The notes beneath the pieces were generated by a model, which did no database searches, had not been told where the DNA came from, and saw only the letters and a program-made list of their open reading frames with translations. From the NCBI GenBank assembly GCA_945901045.1, contig CAMDKK010000010.1:19450-83449 (forward strand): a stretch of DNA of 64,000 bases. Direction: 5' to 3'. Shown piece after piece: positions 28,442-37,938 of this stretch (positions within the stretch are counted from its first letter, which is position 1; the number at the start of each line of letters is the position of its first letter). Source of the stretch: Limnohabitans sp. Rim8 (GTDB lineage Bacteria > Pseudomonadota > Gammaproteobacteria > Burkholderiales > Burkholderiaceae_C). The position numbers and the translations under genes were made by a program.

Positions 28442-29083
28442 TCAGTCCTGGCCTGTCAGCAAGGCGCGCAGGTCGTGGGCAAAGCCTTCGAGTTGGACCT
28501 CGATGCGACCCACATACCGCCCCATCACGTTGTAGGCCAACACGGCCGGAATGGCCACAGCCAAACCCGCTGCCGTCATGATCAAGGCTTCGCCGACCGG
28601 TCCCGCCACTTTATCGATGGTGATTTGCCCCGCTTCGGCCATGCCGGTGAGTGCGTTGAAAATGCCCCAAACCGTGCCCAATAATCCGATAAACGGTGAC
28701 ACAGATCCGGCCGTGGCCAACAGCAGTTGTCCCCATTGCAAGCGCAACACCACGCCATTAAGCGCATCGCGTAACACACGGGTCAGCTGTGAAGATCGAT
28801 CACCCGCGGCCCCCAATGTGCCGCCCAGTGGCAACAAAGTGGACGCCAACAAGGGGCTCACGCAGCCATCGCGGTCAAAATGCGCAACCTGTTGCGTGGC
28901 CTGCTCAAAATCAGGGGCTTGCCAGAATGCTGCAACGCTGCGACCCACATCGGTTTTGACACGCCGTAACAAGCGCCATTTCCAGACAATAACCACCCAG
29001 CAACTCACCGAAAGCGCCAGCAACAAACAGGCCAAGGTTTGGGTCAACGCATCCCCATGCACCACAGATTCAAGCCAGCTCAC
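28442..29083 (-). CDS. exbB: ExbB/TolQ-family proton-channel protein
   Basis: A 213-residue polytopic inner-membrane protein with three membrane segments. The conserved region is VSPFIGLLGTVWGIFNALTGM plus GEALIMTAAGLAVAIPAVLAYN (helices 2 and 3). It forms the pentameric channel around the ExbD dimer. The gene lies 21 bases after dapB and just before exbD and leuS, the usual order in Burkholderiales. Confidence 0.9.
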   Translation of the reverse strand: MSWLESVVHGDALTQTLACLLLALSVSCWVVIVWKWRLLRRVKTDVGRSVAAFWQAPDFEQATQQVAHFDRDGCVSPLLASTLLPLGGTLGAAGDRSSQLTRVLRDALNGVVLRLQWGQLLLATAGSVSPFIGLLGTVWGIFNALTGMAEAGQITIDKVAGPVGEALIMTAAGLAVAIPAVLAYNVMGRYVGRIEVQLEGFAHDLRALLTGQD

Positions 29084-29104
29084 AGCGTGTTGTCCTGTGC
29101 GCGC

Positions 29105-29929
29105 TCAGCGCAAACTGAGCACGTCGAACATGTCGAACAACCCACGCTCTTGGGTGGCCAAAAAACGCGTCGCGCGCAGACTGCCTTGCACGTAAGTGGC
29201 GCGACTCGACGACTTGTGGGTCAGCTCGATGCGCTCGCCCGTCCCCGCAAACAACACCGTGTGGTCGCCTACAATATCGCCCCCGCGGATGGTGGCAAAG
29301 CCGATGCTGGAAGGATCGCGCTCGCCGGTCACGCCTTCACGGGCGTAGACGGCGCAATCCTTCAGATCACGCCCAAGCGCATGGGCAATCACTTCGCCCA
29401 TTTTGAGGGCGGTGCCCGAAGGCGCATCCACCTTGTGGCGATGGTGCGCCTCAATGATTTCGATGTCGTATCCGGTCGACATGGCTTTGGCTGCCATTTC
29501 AAGCAATTTGAGCGTCACGTTCACGCCCACACTCATGTTGGGCGCCATCACGACGGCGATGTCTTTGGCAATCTCTGCGATTTCTGCTTTTTGCGTATCG
29601 CTGAAACCGGTGGTGCCAATGATCACTTTCACCCCTGAAGCGCGGCAAACATGCAAATGGGCCATGGTGCCTTCAGGGCGTGTGAAATCAATCAGGAACT
29701 GCGCGTTGTGCAGGCCTTGCTGGAGATCAGCCGTCACATTCACACCGCTGGTTTTGCCCAACCAGGCAGTGGCGTCGTGGCCCAGCGCGGGGCTTGTGGC
29801 CAAGTCCAGGGCACCGGTTAAGCGGTAATCGTCAGACTGCGTGATCGCCTCAATCAGCATATGACCCATGCGACCAGTGGCGCCCGCCACCGCTATGGCC
29901 AAGGGAGAAAGTGAGTGGGCTGCGTTCAT
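29105..29929 (-). CDS. dapB: 4-hydroxy-tetrahydrodipicolinate reductase
   Basis: A 274-residue NAD(P)H-dependent enzyme of the lysine/diaminopimelate pathway. The nucleotide motif GATGRMG is at 16-22, and the signature [15 protein letters not shown] lies near 161-175, with the catalytic His-His and Lys. IDFTRPEGT and GTTGF are also in place. It follows bamE after 61 bases and precedes exbB, a conserved betaproteobacterial order. Confidence 0.96.
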   Translation of the reverse strand: MNAAHSLSPLAIAVAGATGRMGHMLIEAITQSDDYRLTGALDLATSPALGHDATAWLGKTSGVNVTADLQQGLHNAQFLIDFTRPEGTMAHLHVCRASGVKVIIGTTGFSDTQKAEIAEIAKDIAVVMAPNMSVGVNVTLKLLEMAAKAMSTGYDIEIIEAHHRHKVDAPSGTALKMGEVIAHALGRDLKDCAVYAREGVTGERDPSSIGFATIRGGDIVGDHTVLFAGTGERIELTHKSSSRATYVQGSLRATRFLATQERGLFDMFDVLSLR

Positions 29930-29990
29930 GGTGTCAAAAAAGGAAAAACCAGAAGTTCACAGGCAAAAGCATCAGGCGCGAGCCCTGAAC

Positions 29991-30542
29991 TTATCGACCG
30001 GCGGGCTCCAAGGGGGGGTAACTGGCGGGCAATGGCGCTTGAGGGGCGACTGAGGAGGAAGCCGAATTGCTTGCGGGGTATTTGCGCAGATCTTCTTCGC
30101 TGGCTTGCAAAAAGGGCGGTTGGAAAGTTTTCTTTTCGCCCACCAAACGTTTCACGAATTCGTTTTCACTCGGCAAATCATCACTTTCAATAGCTGAAAG
30201 TACATCGGCATTGAACTTTAGGCTCAATTTAAAGCTTTGGGGTGCCACACCTTGACGCCGAATGGTAAACACATAATCCCAACGATCGGCATGGAACACG
30301 CTGGCCATCAAAGGCGTCCCCAAAATGTCTTTGACTTGTGCACGGGGCATGCCCATTTTCAAAGCTTGGCGCTGCTCATTGGAAACAAAGTTGCCCTGGA
30401 CAATTTCAGGCTTGTACAACAACCCGCCCGTCAGGTCAAAAGAAGCAAAAGGATTTGCACAGCCCGTCAGGCTGAAAGGTGCGCCAACAAGCAGCGCCAA
30501 GCCAAGTACGGAAGAAATGCGAAAAGACTGATAATCTGTCAT
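29991..30542 (-). CDS. bamE: Outer membrane assembly lipoprotein BamE
   Basis: A 183-residue SmpA/OmlA-family lipoprotein of the BAM complex. The signal peptide ends in SLTGC with Cys28, and the mature domain has IVQGNFVSNEQ, KMGMPRAQVKDILGTPL and WDYVF, all typical of BamE. The C-terminal tail after about residue 150 is low-complexity and Ser/Pro-rich, longer than in E. coli. It is divergent from fur, and no ribosome-binding site is obvious before its ATG. Confidence 0.92.
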   Translation of the reverse strand: MTDYQSFRISSVLGLALLVGAPFSLTGCANPFASFDLTGGLLYKPEIVQGNFVSNEQRQALKMGMPRAQVKDILGTPLMASVFHADRWDYVFTIRRQGVAPQSFKLSLKFNADVLSAIESDDLPSENEFVKRLVGEKKTFQPPFLQASEEDLRKYPASNSASSSVAPQAPLPASYPPLEPAGR

Positions 30543-30625
30543 GAGTGGGTGCGGGCCAAATGATCAGTTCATTGTAACGGCACACATGCCCTTGAACGAC
30601 CACCTCCACAATTGCCTTATTCTCT

Positions 30626-31057
30626 ATGGACCAATCAGACGAACTCAAAAGTACCGGTTTGAAGGTCACCTTGCCGCGCCTGAAAATCCTAGAGATTTTT
30701 CAAAAGGGCGTTCAGCGCCACATGACCGCGGAAGATGTGTTTCGCCATTTGCTGTCCGAGAACGCCGATATTGGCCTGGCCACTGTTTACCGGGTGCTGA
30801 CCCAGTTCGAGCAAGCGGGCATTTTGAGCCGCAACCATTTTGAAAGCGGAAAAGCCGTCTACGAACTCAATGAGGGTAAGCACCACGATCACATGGTGTG
30901 CCTCGATTGCGGCAAAGTTGAAGAGTTCTACGATGCCGAAATTGAACAGCGCCAACAAGCTGTTGCCTTGGCTAAGGGCTTTGAGATCGCCGACCATGCC
31001 CTGAGTTTGTACGCCCACTGCACCCGCAACCCCTGCCCTCACCGCGTAGCGAGATAA
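30626..31057 (+). CDS. fur: Ferric uptake regulator
   Basis: A 143-residue Fe(II)-sensing repressor. The winged-helix recognition region is [17 protein letters not shown], the metal sites include [10 protein letters not shown] at 86-95, and the second zinc-type pair is CTRNPC at 132-137. The length is normal for Fur. It is divergent from bamE and convergent with hprK, the bamE-fur pairing being usual in betaproteobacteria. No clear 19-bp Fur box could be seen in the 83-base divergent region. Confidence 0.94.
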   Translation: MDQSDELKSTGLKVTLPRLKILEIFQKGVQRHMTAEDVFRHLLSENADIGLATVYRVLTQFEQAGILSRNHFESGKAVYELNEGKHHDHMVCLDCGKVEEFYDAEIEQRQQAVALAKGFEIADHALSLYAHCTRNPCPHRVAR

Positions 31058-31068
31058 CTGAACAAGGC

Positions 31069-32010
31069 TTATTCCATGGCGCGGCGTTGCCGCACGATGA
31101 AGTCCTGGTAAGTGTCGATACCGCGCATTTGCAAGATGGTGTTGCGCACCGCGGCTTCAACCAACACAGCAATGTTGCGGCCCGCCACCACCTGAATCAC
31201 CACCTTGCGCACCGGAATGTCCAACACATCCTGCATCAAAGGGTCTGAGGGCAGTCGCTCGTAATCGCGTTCAAAGTTTTCTTTGCGCACCAAGTGCACG
31301 ATCAACTTCAAGCGCATTTTTCGGCGCACGGCGGTTTCGCCAAAAATGCCGCGAATATCAAGCAGGCCAATGCCCCGCACTTCCAACAAGTTTTGCAGCA
31401 AATCGGGGCACCGACCTTCAATGGTGGTTTGGTTGATGCGGAACAAATCGACGGCATCGTCAGCCACCAATCCGTTGCCACGCGAAATCAACTCCAGGCC
31501 CAATTCACTCTTGCCCAAACCCGACTCGCCGGTGATCAATACGCCCAGACCCAAAATGTCCATGAACACACCATGCATGGTCGTGCGGTCAGCGAAATGC
31601 TTGGACAAGTAAGCCCGCAACACATCGATCACAAAAGCCGAAGACTCTTTGGTAGAGAACATTGGCAGCTGCGCACGCTCGCACATCGAGAGCAAGGCGT
31701 CGGGTGCGGTTTGGCCATCGGCCAACACCAAAACGGGCGGCTCCAAAGTGACGATACGGGCAATGCGCCGGGCGCAATCTTCGGGCGTGGCGTTGGTCAG
31801 ATACGTGATTTCGCGTTCACCCAAAATCTGTACACGATAAGGGTGGATGTAATTCAAATAACCCACCAAATCGGCGCCTGAGCGGGCGGCGCGAACCGCC
31901 ACCTCATCGAATCGGCGCTCTGAGGCTCCAAGGCCTGCAATCCATTGCCACTTCAGTTTGCCCCGATGGTCTTCAAACAAGACGTCAGCGCTGACAACGG
32001 TAGGTTTCAT
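31069..32010 (-). CDS. hprK: HPr kinase/phosphorylase
   Basis: A 313-residue bifunctional enzyme that phosphorylates and dephosphorylates a serine of HPr. The catalytic HGVFMDILG (His146) precedes the Walker A loop GESGLGKS at 161-168, and the HPrK signature [10 protein letters not shown] is near 213. ATG 32010 gives the family N-terminus; an in-frame extension of 28 residues upstream runs into ptsN and is rejected. It is the last gene of the hpf-ptsN-hprK group and presumably acts in an incomplete, regulatory phosphotransferase system. Confidence 0.95.
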   Translation of the reverse strand: MKPTVVSADVLFEDHRGKLKWQWIAGLGASERRFDEVAVRAARSGADLVGYLNYIHPYRVQILGEREITYLTNATPEDCARRIARIVTLEPPVLVLADGQTAPDALLSMCERAQLPMFSTKESSAFVIDVLRAYLSKHFADRTTMHGVFMDILGLGVLITGESGLGKSELGLELISRGNGLVADDAVDLFRINQTTIEGRCPDLLQNLLEVRGIGLLDIRGIFGETAVRRKMRLKLIVHLVRKENFERDYERLPSDPLMQDVLDIPVRKVVIQVVAGRNIAVLVEAAVRNTILQMRGIDTYQDFIVRQRRAME

Positions 32011-32027
32011 GGCGAACCTGCGAAAAA

Positions 32028-32495
32028 TTAAACGGTTTGAGACGACTGCCAGCGGGCAATCAGTTGATGCAGCGACTCTTGGCTGGCGCTGCATTTGATG
32101 TTTTCACGCAAAGCGGCGTCACTGAGCAATTCTGCGATTTCTGACAAAATTTCCAAATGCTTTTGGGTCGCCGTTTCGGGCACCAGTAAAAAGATCAGCA
32201 AGTTGACGGGTTGCTCATCCGGCGCGTCAAAGCCGATGGGGCTGGCCAGCTGAAAAACAGCTGCCATGGGGGATTTGAGTCCTTTGATCCGACCGTGCGG
32301 AATGGCCACGCCATGTCCCAGACCGGTAGAACCCAAGCGTTCCCGCGCAAACAGACTGTCGGTGACCAAAGCCCGAGACAAGCCATGCAGATTTTCAAAC
32401 AAAAGCCCAGCCTCTTCAAAGGCTCTTTTTTTGCTCGTGGCTTCAAGTCCAACAAGGACTTGCGCAACAGGAAGGATGGAGGAGAGGCGGTTCAT
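32028..32495 (-). CDS. ptsN: Nitrogen-regulatory PTS IIA protein
   Basis: A 155-residue EIIA-Ntr protein, the terminal phosphate acceptor of the regulatory PTS. The phosphorylated histidine is His67 in [13 protein letters not shown] 32495 (NRLSSILP) is preferred to an ATG 18 bases upstream because GGAGGAGAGG lies close before it. It sits between hpf (111-base gap) and hprK (17-base gap), the conserved order. Confidence 0.93.
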   Translation of the reverse strand: MNRLSSILPVAQVLVGLEATSKKRAFEEAGLLFENLHGLSRALVTDSLFARERLGSTGLGHGVAIPHGRIKGLKSPMAAVFQLASPIGFDAPDEQPVNLLIFLLVPETATQKHLEILSEIAELLSDAALRENIKCSASQESLHQLIARWQSSQTV

Positions 32496-32606
32496 GCGAA
32501 GCGAATTATGCACCTACGAGGGTCTTCCCGCATATCAGAACAGTCTCTTTGCTGTCGCGCACATGAAAAAGCCGCTTGACAGCGGCCTTGGAGAGCTTAA
32601 AAAAAC

Positions 32607-32936
32607 TTACACCATTCGTTTGGTCGCCTCATGGTGATGCTCAGTCAACTTGGTCTTGTGCCGAACCACTTGGCGGTCCAATTTGTCCATCAACTCGTCC
32701 ACGGCGGCATACAGATCCTGATGGGCACTTTCGGCAAACAAATCATTGCCTTTGACGTGGATGTTGCATTCAGCTCGTTGTCGTTTTTCCTTCTCCTTTT
32801 GTTTTTCTACCGTCAACAGAACTTTGACATCCACCACTTGGTCAAAGTGTCGGGTGATGCGATCCAATTTGCCGGTCACGTAAGAACGTAATGCCGGGGT
32901 GACCTCAAGGTGGTGTCCACTGATCGTCAAATTCAT
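32607..32936 (-). CDS. hpf: Ribosome hibernation promoting factor, short form
   Basis: A 109-residue HPF/RaiA-type protein that binds the 30S subunit and helps form inactive ribosomes in stationary phase. It has [17 protein letters not shown] at the start and [21 protein letters not shown] near the end, without the extra C-terminal domain of long HPF. Two ATGs are in phase; the inner one (32936) is chosen because AGGAGG lies 8 bases before it but only 2 bases before the outer one. Confidence 0.94.
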   Translation of the reverse strand: MNLTISGHHLEVTPALRSYVTGKLDRITRHFDQVVDVKVLLTVEKQKEKEKRQRAECNIHVKGNDLFAESAHQDLYAAVDELMDKLDRQVVRHKTKLTEHHHEATKRMV

Positions 32937-32970
32937 ATGCATAGCCTCCTGCTATCTACGGGTTGAAATA

Positions 32971-32986
32971 CCCCCCTTGCGGAGGG
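32971..32986 (-). promoter_or_regulatory. GC-rich hairpin in the hpf leader
   Basis: On the minus strand CCCTCC-GCAA-GGGGGG folds into a six-pair stem (one G-U) with a GNRA-type GCAA loop, 35 bases before the hpf start and upstream of its AGGAGG. It lies in the untranslated leader or just upstream of it. There is no following T-run, so a leader structure or mRNA stabiliser is as likely as a terminator. Confidence 0.35.
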
Positions 32987-33158
32987 CGGGGAAACACAGA
33001 AATTCAAACCATTGCGCTCACTATGCGCCCCCGTTTTGTGGAAAGCAACAGCCCCCAGCTTAACCTGCTAAAGCACTCATGAATCAAACTGAAAACAACA
33101 ATTCAGTGCTAAGCTGTCGGGTGATGTTGGATTTGATCTTTTGGCGGGAGCAAGCACT

Positions 33159-34349
33159 GTGCATCTGGACGCTTTGACGGCACCCCGCTCACCCGACAGT
33201 CCGCCCCGCAGAGCCTTGGTGCTGATGGGTGGTGGTGCACGCACCGCTTACCAGGCGGGCGCACTGCAAGCCTTGGCCCAGTTGCTGCCCGATACAAAGG
33301 CCTTTCCTTTTGATATTTTGGTGGGCACTTCAGCCGGCGCGCTCAACGCCAGTTTTCTGGCGGGGCAAGCGAGCTATGGCCCGCAGGCCTTTCACCATCT
33401 GGCCGATTTTTGGTCACAGCTTCGCTCCCATGCCGTCTACCGCTTACCCCGCACCCCACTGAGCCAATGGAGCCGTTGGGCCACGGCATTGGGCGTGACC
33501 TTGTCGGCCCGGACCCAGGGCGCCGTGCTGGACAGCATGCCCTTGGTGGACACCTTGCACCGTGCAATCGACCTGACAGGCATCGACCGGGCCTTGTCCA
33601 GCGGTGCGCTTCATGCCTTGGCCATCACGGCGTCGAGTTACTCCAGCGGCGTGCATTGGACTTTTTGCCAATCTGCTGAGGACACGGGGGCCAGCCCCTG
33701 GAGCCGACCCGGACGCCGGGCCGAAATGCAACCCGTCACCATCGAACACCTGATGGCCTCAAGTGCTATTCCCTTCATTTTCCCGGCCACACCCTTGTGG
33801 GTGGATGGCCGGCTCGAGTATTTTGGCGACGGCTCGATGCGACAAACCTCCCCCTTGGCGCCTGCCGTCCACATGGGCGCCAGCCAAGTGCTGGCGATTG
33901 GCGTGGGGCAACCCCAGCGAGGGGCACTGACCCTCAATGCCGCGCCGCACCACCCGCCGTCGTTGGGCACCATCGCCGGGCACGCCATGGCCAGCGTTTT
34001 CCACGATACCTTGCAAGCCGATGTCGAACAGCTTGAACGCGTCAACGCCACCGTGGCGGCGCTGTCCAAAAGCGTGCGTGAAGCGCTGCCGTTCAAACAG
34101 GTCCAGGTGCTGTCATTGCAACCCAGCGCCTCTTTGGATGGGCTGGCCCAAGCCCATGTGCACGAATTGCCGTCCGACCTGTACCGGGTACTGGACGGGC
34201 TGGGGGCCTTGACGGGGGGCGGCGCGGCCTTGAGCAGTTATTTGCTGTTCGAGCCGGGCTTTGTGCAGGCCTTGATGCAATTGGGCGCAGCCGATGTGAT
34301 GGCCCGTCGGAACGAGTTTTTGGCATTTTTCATCGCTAATCCGACATGA
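33159..34349 (+). CDS. Patatin-like phospholipase
   Basis: A 396-residue patatin-fold acyl hydrolase. The oxyanion loop is GGGARTAYQAG at 24-34, the nucleophile Ser58 lies in GTSAG, and the catalytic Asp224 is in DGSMR; together these form the Ser-Asp dyad. A GTG at 33159 is chosen because GGGAG lies 8 bases upstream; a TTG at 33141 would add six residues. No signal peptide is seen, so it is probably cytoplasmic or peripheral, acting on phospholipids or related esters. A 10-bp hairpin follows before corA. Confidence 0.88.
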   Translation: MHLDALTAPRSPDSPPRRALVLMGGGARTAYQAGALQALAQLLPDTKAFPFDILVGTSAGALNASFLAGQASYGPQAFHHLADFWSQLRSHAVYRLPRTPLSQWSRWATALGVTLSARTQGAVLDSMPLVDTLHRAIDLTGIDRALSSGALHALAITASSYSSGVHWTFCQSAEDTGASPWSRPGRRAEMQPVTIEHLMASSAIPFIFPATPLWVDGRLEYFGDGSMRQTSPLAPAVHMGASQVLAIGVGQPQRGALTLNAAPHHPPSLGTIAGHAMASVFHDTLQADVEQLERVNATVAALSKSVREALPFKQVQVLSLQPSASLDGLAQAHVHELPSDLYRVLDGLGALTGGGAALSSYLLFEPGFVQALMQLGAADVMARRNEFLAFFIANPT

Positions 34350-34397
34350 AGCGGTGCGATAATCCGGCCACATTGTTTGATGGAGACACCTTCCGTG

Positions 34398-34423
34398 GAA
34401 AGCTACCCCAGTTGGTAGCTTTC
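34398..34423 (+). promoter_or_regulatory. Perfect hairpin between patatin gene and corA
   Basis: GAAAGCTACC (34398-34407) and GGTAGCTTTC (34414-34423) pair perfectly over 10 bp with a six-base loop. It starts 49 bases after the patatin stop and ends 97 bases before the corA start. There is no T-run directly after it, so it may be a terminator of an unusual kind or part of a corA leader. It does not resemble the M-box magnesium riboswitch. Confidence 0.5.
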
Positions 34424-34519
34424 GGATGATTCAGGTTTGACCCGCGTCGTTCGAAAGCTGCCGTGCCCCTTTTGCCGCCTTTTTGAATCACTCGGGTCTT
34501 TGACCTTTGTTCATCTGCC

Positions 34520-35506
34520 ATGCTCAATATTTTTACCTTGGCCAATGGCCGCCTCTTCCAAGAAGAGATCGAATCACTCGAAGAACTCTCCAAATTTCAA
34601 CCCATCTGGGTGGACTTGGAGTCCCCTACGGTCGAAGAAAAACGCTGGATAAAACAGTACTACGGCTTGGCCATTCCCGAAGACGCGATGGACGAGGACA
34701 TCGAAGAGTCGGCCCGCTTTTACGAAGAAGACAACGGCGAGTTGCACATTCGCAGTGACTTCTTGATTGCCGATGCGGACGCGCCCCGCACCGTGCGCTG
34801 CGCTTTTATTTTGAACCAGCACAACGATAACTTGCGCAGCAAAGGCGTGTTGTTTTCGATTCACGACGAAGACGTGCCGGTGTTTCGTCTGCTGCGCTTG
34901 CGTGCAAGACGCGCCCCTGGCTTGATCGAGGACGACAAAGACGTGCTGCTTAAACTCTTTGACGCCGATGCCGAATATTCCGCCGACACCCTCGAAGGCA
35001 TTTACGACGAGCTGGAAATCTCTGGCAAACAAGTGCTCTCAGGGGATGTGACCGACGCCTTGGCCGGCGAGGTGCTGGGTGCGATTGCACGGCAAGAAGA
35101 CTTGAATGGCCGCATCCGCCGCAACGTGATGGACACTCGCCGTGCGGTCAGCTTCATGATGCGCTCCAAAATGCTCAACGCCGAACAGTTTGAAGAAGCC
35201 CGTCAAATTTTGCGCGACATTGAATCATTGGACTCGCACACCGCGTTCTTGTTCGATAAGATCAACTTCTTGATGGACGCCACCGTCGGTTTCATCAACA
35301 TCAACCAGAACAAGATCATCAAAATTTTCTCGGTGGCCAGCGTGGCTTTGCTGCCGCCCACCTTGATTGCCAGCATCTACGGCATGAACTTCCAGTACAT
35401 GCCCGAACTGGCGCAAACCTGGGGCTACCCCTATGCTTTGGTGCTCATGGCCGCCAGCGCGGTGGTGCCCATGTGGTACTTCCGCAAGCGCGGTTGGCTG
35501 AAATAA
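34520..35506 (+). CDS. corA: Magnesium/cobalt transporter CorA
   Basis: A 328-residue CorA-family channel. A long N-terminal cytoplasmic domain is followed by two C-terminal transmembrane helices with the signature YGMN (Gly288-Met289-Asn290) between them and a basic end (FRKRGWLK). It forms a pentameric Mg2+ (and Co2+/Ni2+) channel in the inner membrane. No clear ribosome-binding site precedes the ATG. The stop is directly adjacent to that of convergent mtnN. Confidence 0.94.
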   Translation: MLNIFTLANGRLFQEEIESLEELSKFQPIWVDLESPTVEEKRWIKQYYGLAIPEDAMDEDIEESARFYEEDNGELHIRSDFLIADADAPRTVRCAFILNQHNDNLRSKGVLFSIHDEDVPVFRLLRLRARRAPGLIEDDKDVLLKLFDADAEYSADTLEGIYDELEISGKQVLSGDVTDALAGEVLGAIARQEDLNGRIRRNVMDTRRAVSFMMRSKMLNAEQFEEARQILRDIESLDSHTAFLFDKINFLMDATVGFININQNKIIKIFSVASVALLPPTLIASIYGMNFQYMPELAQTWGYPYALVLMAASAVVPMWYFRKRGWLK

Positions 35507-36256
35507 TCAGGCCCGCGCAGCAAAAAACCGGGCCAAAATGGCCGCACTGTAGCGGCTGGCCACGTGGGTAACGAACTTTAAAAAGTCGGCATGCGCATCG
35601 TCATCGGCGCGGTCCGATACCGTGCGCATGGCAGCAAAGGGCACGCCGTAATCGTGACAGACCTGGGCCACCGCTGCGCCCTCCATTTCAACGGCCAGTG
35701 CATCGGGCAAGGACTGCTGCAGCTGCTGACTCTCGCGGCGATTTGACACAAAACGGTCCCCGCTCACAATCAAACCTTGGTGCATCTGCGGCCGGGTGAT
35801 GCCAAAGTCCTGCAATCTGGCAGCATCCAACACGCCCTGCTGCAACACCGATTGCGCCGCCAGCGCCAAGGCTGCGGTCAAGGCCGGATCGGTGCCAAAG
35901 CGTGCGCGGCCATAGAGCGGCACTTCGTAGGCCGGAAACAAAGGGGACGCGTCCATATCGTGTTGCAAAAATTCGGTCGCCACCACCACGTCGCCCACCC
36001 TTGCATCGCTTGCCAGCCCACCGGCCACGCCTGTGAACAAAACTTGCGCCACACCAAATCGCTCCATCAAAACCGTTGCCGTGGTGGCTGCAGCCACCTT
36101 GCCAATGCGCGACAGCACCACCACCACCTCGTGCCCGTTTAAATGGCCCAAAGCAAAGGAGCGACCTGCCACCATTTGCTTGTGCTCATCGGGCATCAAG
36201 GCCAGCACCGCCGCCAGCTCTTCGTGCATGGCGCTGACGATCGCGATGCGTCCCAT
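35507..36256 (-). CDS. mtnN: 5'-methylthioadenosine/S-adenosylhomocysteine nucleosidase
   Basis: A 249-residue Pfs/MtnN-type enzyme that cleaves MTA and SAH to adenine plus a thioribose or ribosylhomocysteine. The N-terminus IAIVSAMHEELAAVL, the GVAGG segment, the substrate glutamate in AVEMEGAAVAQV and the catalytic aspartate in VSDRADDDA are in place. The upstream fadD stop overlaps this ATG by one base (TGATG), suggesting translational coupling. Confidence 0.93.
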   Translation of the reverse strand: MGRIAIVSAMHEELAAVLALMPDEHKQMVAGRSFALGHLNGHEVVVVLSRIGKVAAATTATVLMERFGVAQVLFTGVAGGLASDARVGDVVVATEFLQHDMDASPLFPAYEVPLYGRARFGTDPALTAALALAAQSVLQQGVLDAARLQDFGITRPQMHQGLIVSGDRFVSNRRESQQLQQSLPDALAVEMEGAAVAQVCHDYGVPFAAMRTVSDRADDDAHADFLKFVTHVASRYSAAILARFFAARA

Positions 36257-37938
36257 CAGACTTTGTCGCGCAATTCCCGCCGCAAGATTTTGCCGACCGG
36301 TGTTTTGGGCAGGTCGGTGCGGAACTCGATCACGCGGGGTTGTTTGTAGCCGGTCAGGTTGGCGCGGCAGTAGTCTTGAATCTGCGCCTCGGTGAGTGAC
36401 GGGTCTTTTTTGACCACCACCAGCTTGACGGCTTCGCCGGTTTTTTCATCCGGCACGCCAATCGCCGCGCACTCGAGTACGCCGGGGCAACTGGACACGA
36501 CTTCTTCCACCTCGTTGGGGTAGACGTTGAAGCCGCTGACCAAAATCATGTCTTTCTTGCGGTCCACAATCTTGAAGAAACCGCGCTCGTCCACAATGCC
36601 GATGTCGCCCGACTTGAAGTACCCATCGGGCGTCATGACGCGGGCCGTTTCGTCCGGCCGCTGCCAGTAACCGGCCATCACCTGCGGGCCTTTGATGGCG
36701 ATCTCACCGGGGGTGCCGAGCGCAGTGACATCGTGGCCTTCGTCGTCGATCAACTTCATCCAGGTGCTGGGAATCGGCACGCCAATGGTCCCCGAAAACT
36801 CGGTGCTGGTGGTTGGGTTGCAACTCGCCGAGGGGCTGGTTTCAGACAGACCATAGCCTTCGCAAATCGGGCAGCCGGTTTTGGCCAGCCACAACTCGGC
36901 CACCGCACGGGTCACGGCCATGCCGCCGCCGACCGAGGCTTTCAGGTTGCGCCAGTTGACGGTATCGAAATCGGGGTGGTTGGCCAAGCCATTGAACAAG
37001 GTGTTGACCGCCGGTAAGCTGTGAAACGTGTGTTTGGACAGCTCTTTGAGCACCGCCGGAATATCGCGCGGATTGGGAATCAAAATCGTCTTGGCACCGG
37101 TGCGCATGCTGAGCATCATGTTCACCGTGAAGGCAAAAATATGGTACAGCGGCAAGGCACACACCGAGGTCGGCTGCTCATTGGCAGGCACCCGTTTCAT
37201 CACGGGTTGATTCCAGGCCTCAGACTGCAACACATTGGCCACCACATTGCGGTGCAACAACACGGCCCCCTTGGACACGCCCGTGGTGCCACCGGTGTAC
37301 TGCAGCACGGCAATATCGTCAGGCCCGATGACCGGCGACGTAAAGGGCAAACCTTCACCCTGTGACAAAGCGCTGTTGAAGCGCACCGCTTGCGGCAAGT
37401 CGAAGGCAGGCACCATTTTTTTGACGTTGCGCACCACGTAATTGACCAAGCTGCCTTTGAGCAAACCCAATCGATCGCCCATGGCGCACATCACCACATG
37501 CTTGACCGCTGTTTGCGCGATGCATTTGTCCAGCGTGGAGGCAAAGTTCTCAATGATCACGATGGCCTGCGAGCCCGAGTCCTTGAGCTGATGCTCCAGC
37601 TCCCGCGGGGTGTACAAGGGATTCACGTTCACCACCACATAGCCTGCCCGCAAAATGGCCGCCACCGCAATCGGGTACTGCGGCACATTGGGCATCATGA
37701 TGGCAATGCGGTCGCCCTTGGCCAAACCGAGCGACTGAAAATAAGCCGCCATGGCCTGACTCTGCGTGTCCAGGTCGGCGTAACTCAAGTCCTTGCCCAT
37801 GAAGCTGAACGCCGTGCGATCAGCAAACTGGCTAAAGCCTTCTTGCATGAGCGTCACGAGCGAGCTGTAACGGCTGGCATCGATGTCCGAAGGCACACCT
37901 TCGGGATAACTGCTCAACCAAATGCGATCTGAGGTCAT
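36256..37938 (-). CDS. fadD: Long-chain fatty-acid-CoA ligase
   Basis: A 560-residue ANL-superfamily AMP-forming ligase. The phosphate loop YTGGTTGVSKGAV lies near 215, EGYGLSETSP near 365, then YFKSGDIG, and the C-terminal catalytic lysine in PKTPVGKILRREL. It activates fatty acids as acyl-AMP and then acyl-CoA. A strong AAGGAGA precedes ATG 37938. Chain-length preference cannot be read from sequence; the length and FadD-like segments favour long chains. Confidence 0.88.
   Translation of the reverse strand: MTSDRIWLSSYPEGVPSDIDASRYSSLVTLMQEGFSQFADRTAFSFMGKDLSYADLDTQSQAMAAYFQSLGLAKGDRIAIMMPNVPQYPIAVAAILRAGYVVVNVNPLYTPRELEHQLKDSGSQAIVIIENFASTLDKCIAQTAVKHVVMCAMGDRLGLLKGSLVNYVVRNVKKMVPAFDLPQAVRFNSALSQGEGLPFTSPVIGPDDIAVLQYTGGTTGVSKGAVLLHRNVVANVLQSEAWNQPVMKRVPANEQPTSVCALPLYHIFAFTVNMMLSMRTGAKTILIPNPRDIPAVLKELSKHTFHSLPAVNTLFNGLANHPDFDTVNWRNLKASVGGGMAVTRAVAELWLAKTGCPICEGYGLSETSPSASCNPTTSTEFSGTIGVPIPSTWMKLIDDEGHDVTALGTPGEIAIKGPQVMAGYWQRPDETARVMTPDGYFKSGDIGIVDERGFFKIVDRKKDMILVSGFNVYPNEVEEVVSSCPGVLECAAIGVPDEKTGEAVKLVVVKKDPSLTEAQIQDYCRANLTGYKQPRVIEFRTDLPKTPVGKILRRELRDKV

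Noticed and set aside
30543-30625. Fur box between bamE and fur
   Set aside because: No stretch approaches the GATAATGATAATCATTATC consensus.
34350-34519. Magnesium riboswitch (M-box) before corA
   Set aside because: Only one simple hairpin is present; the multi-stem conserved core of the M-box is not seen.
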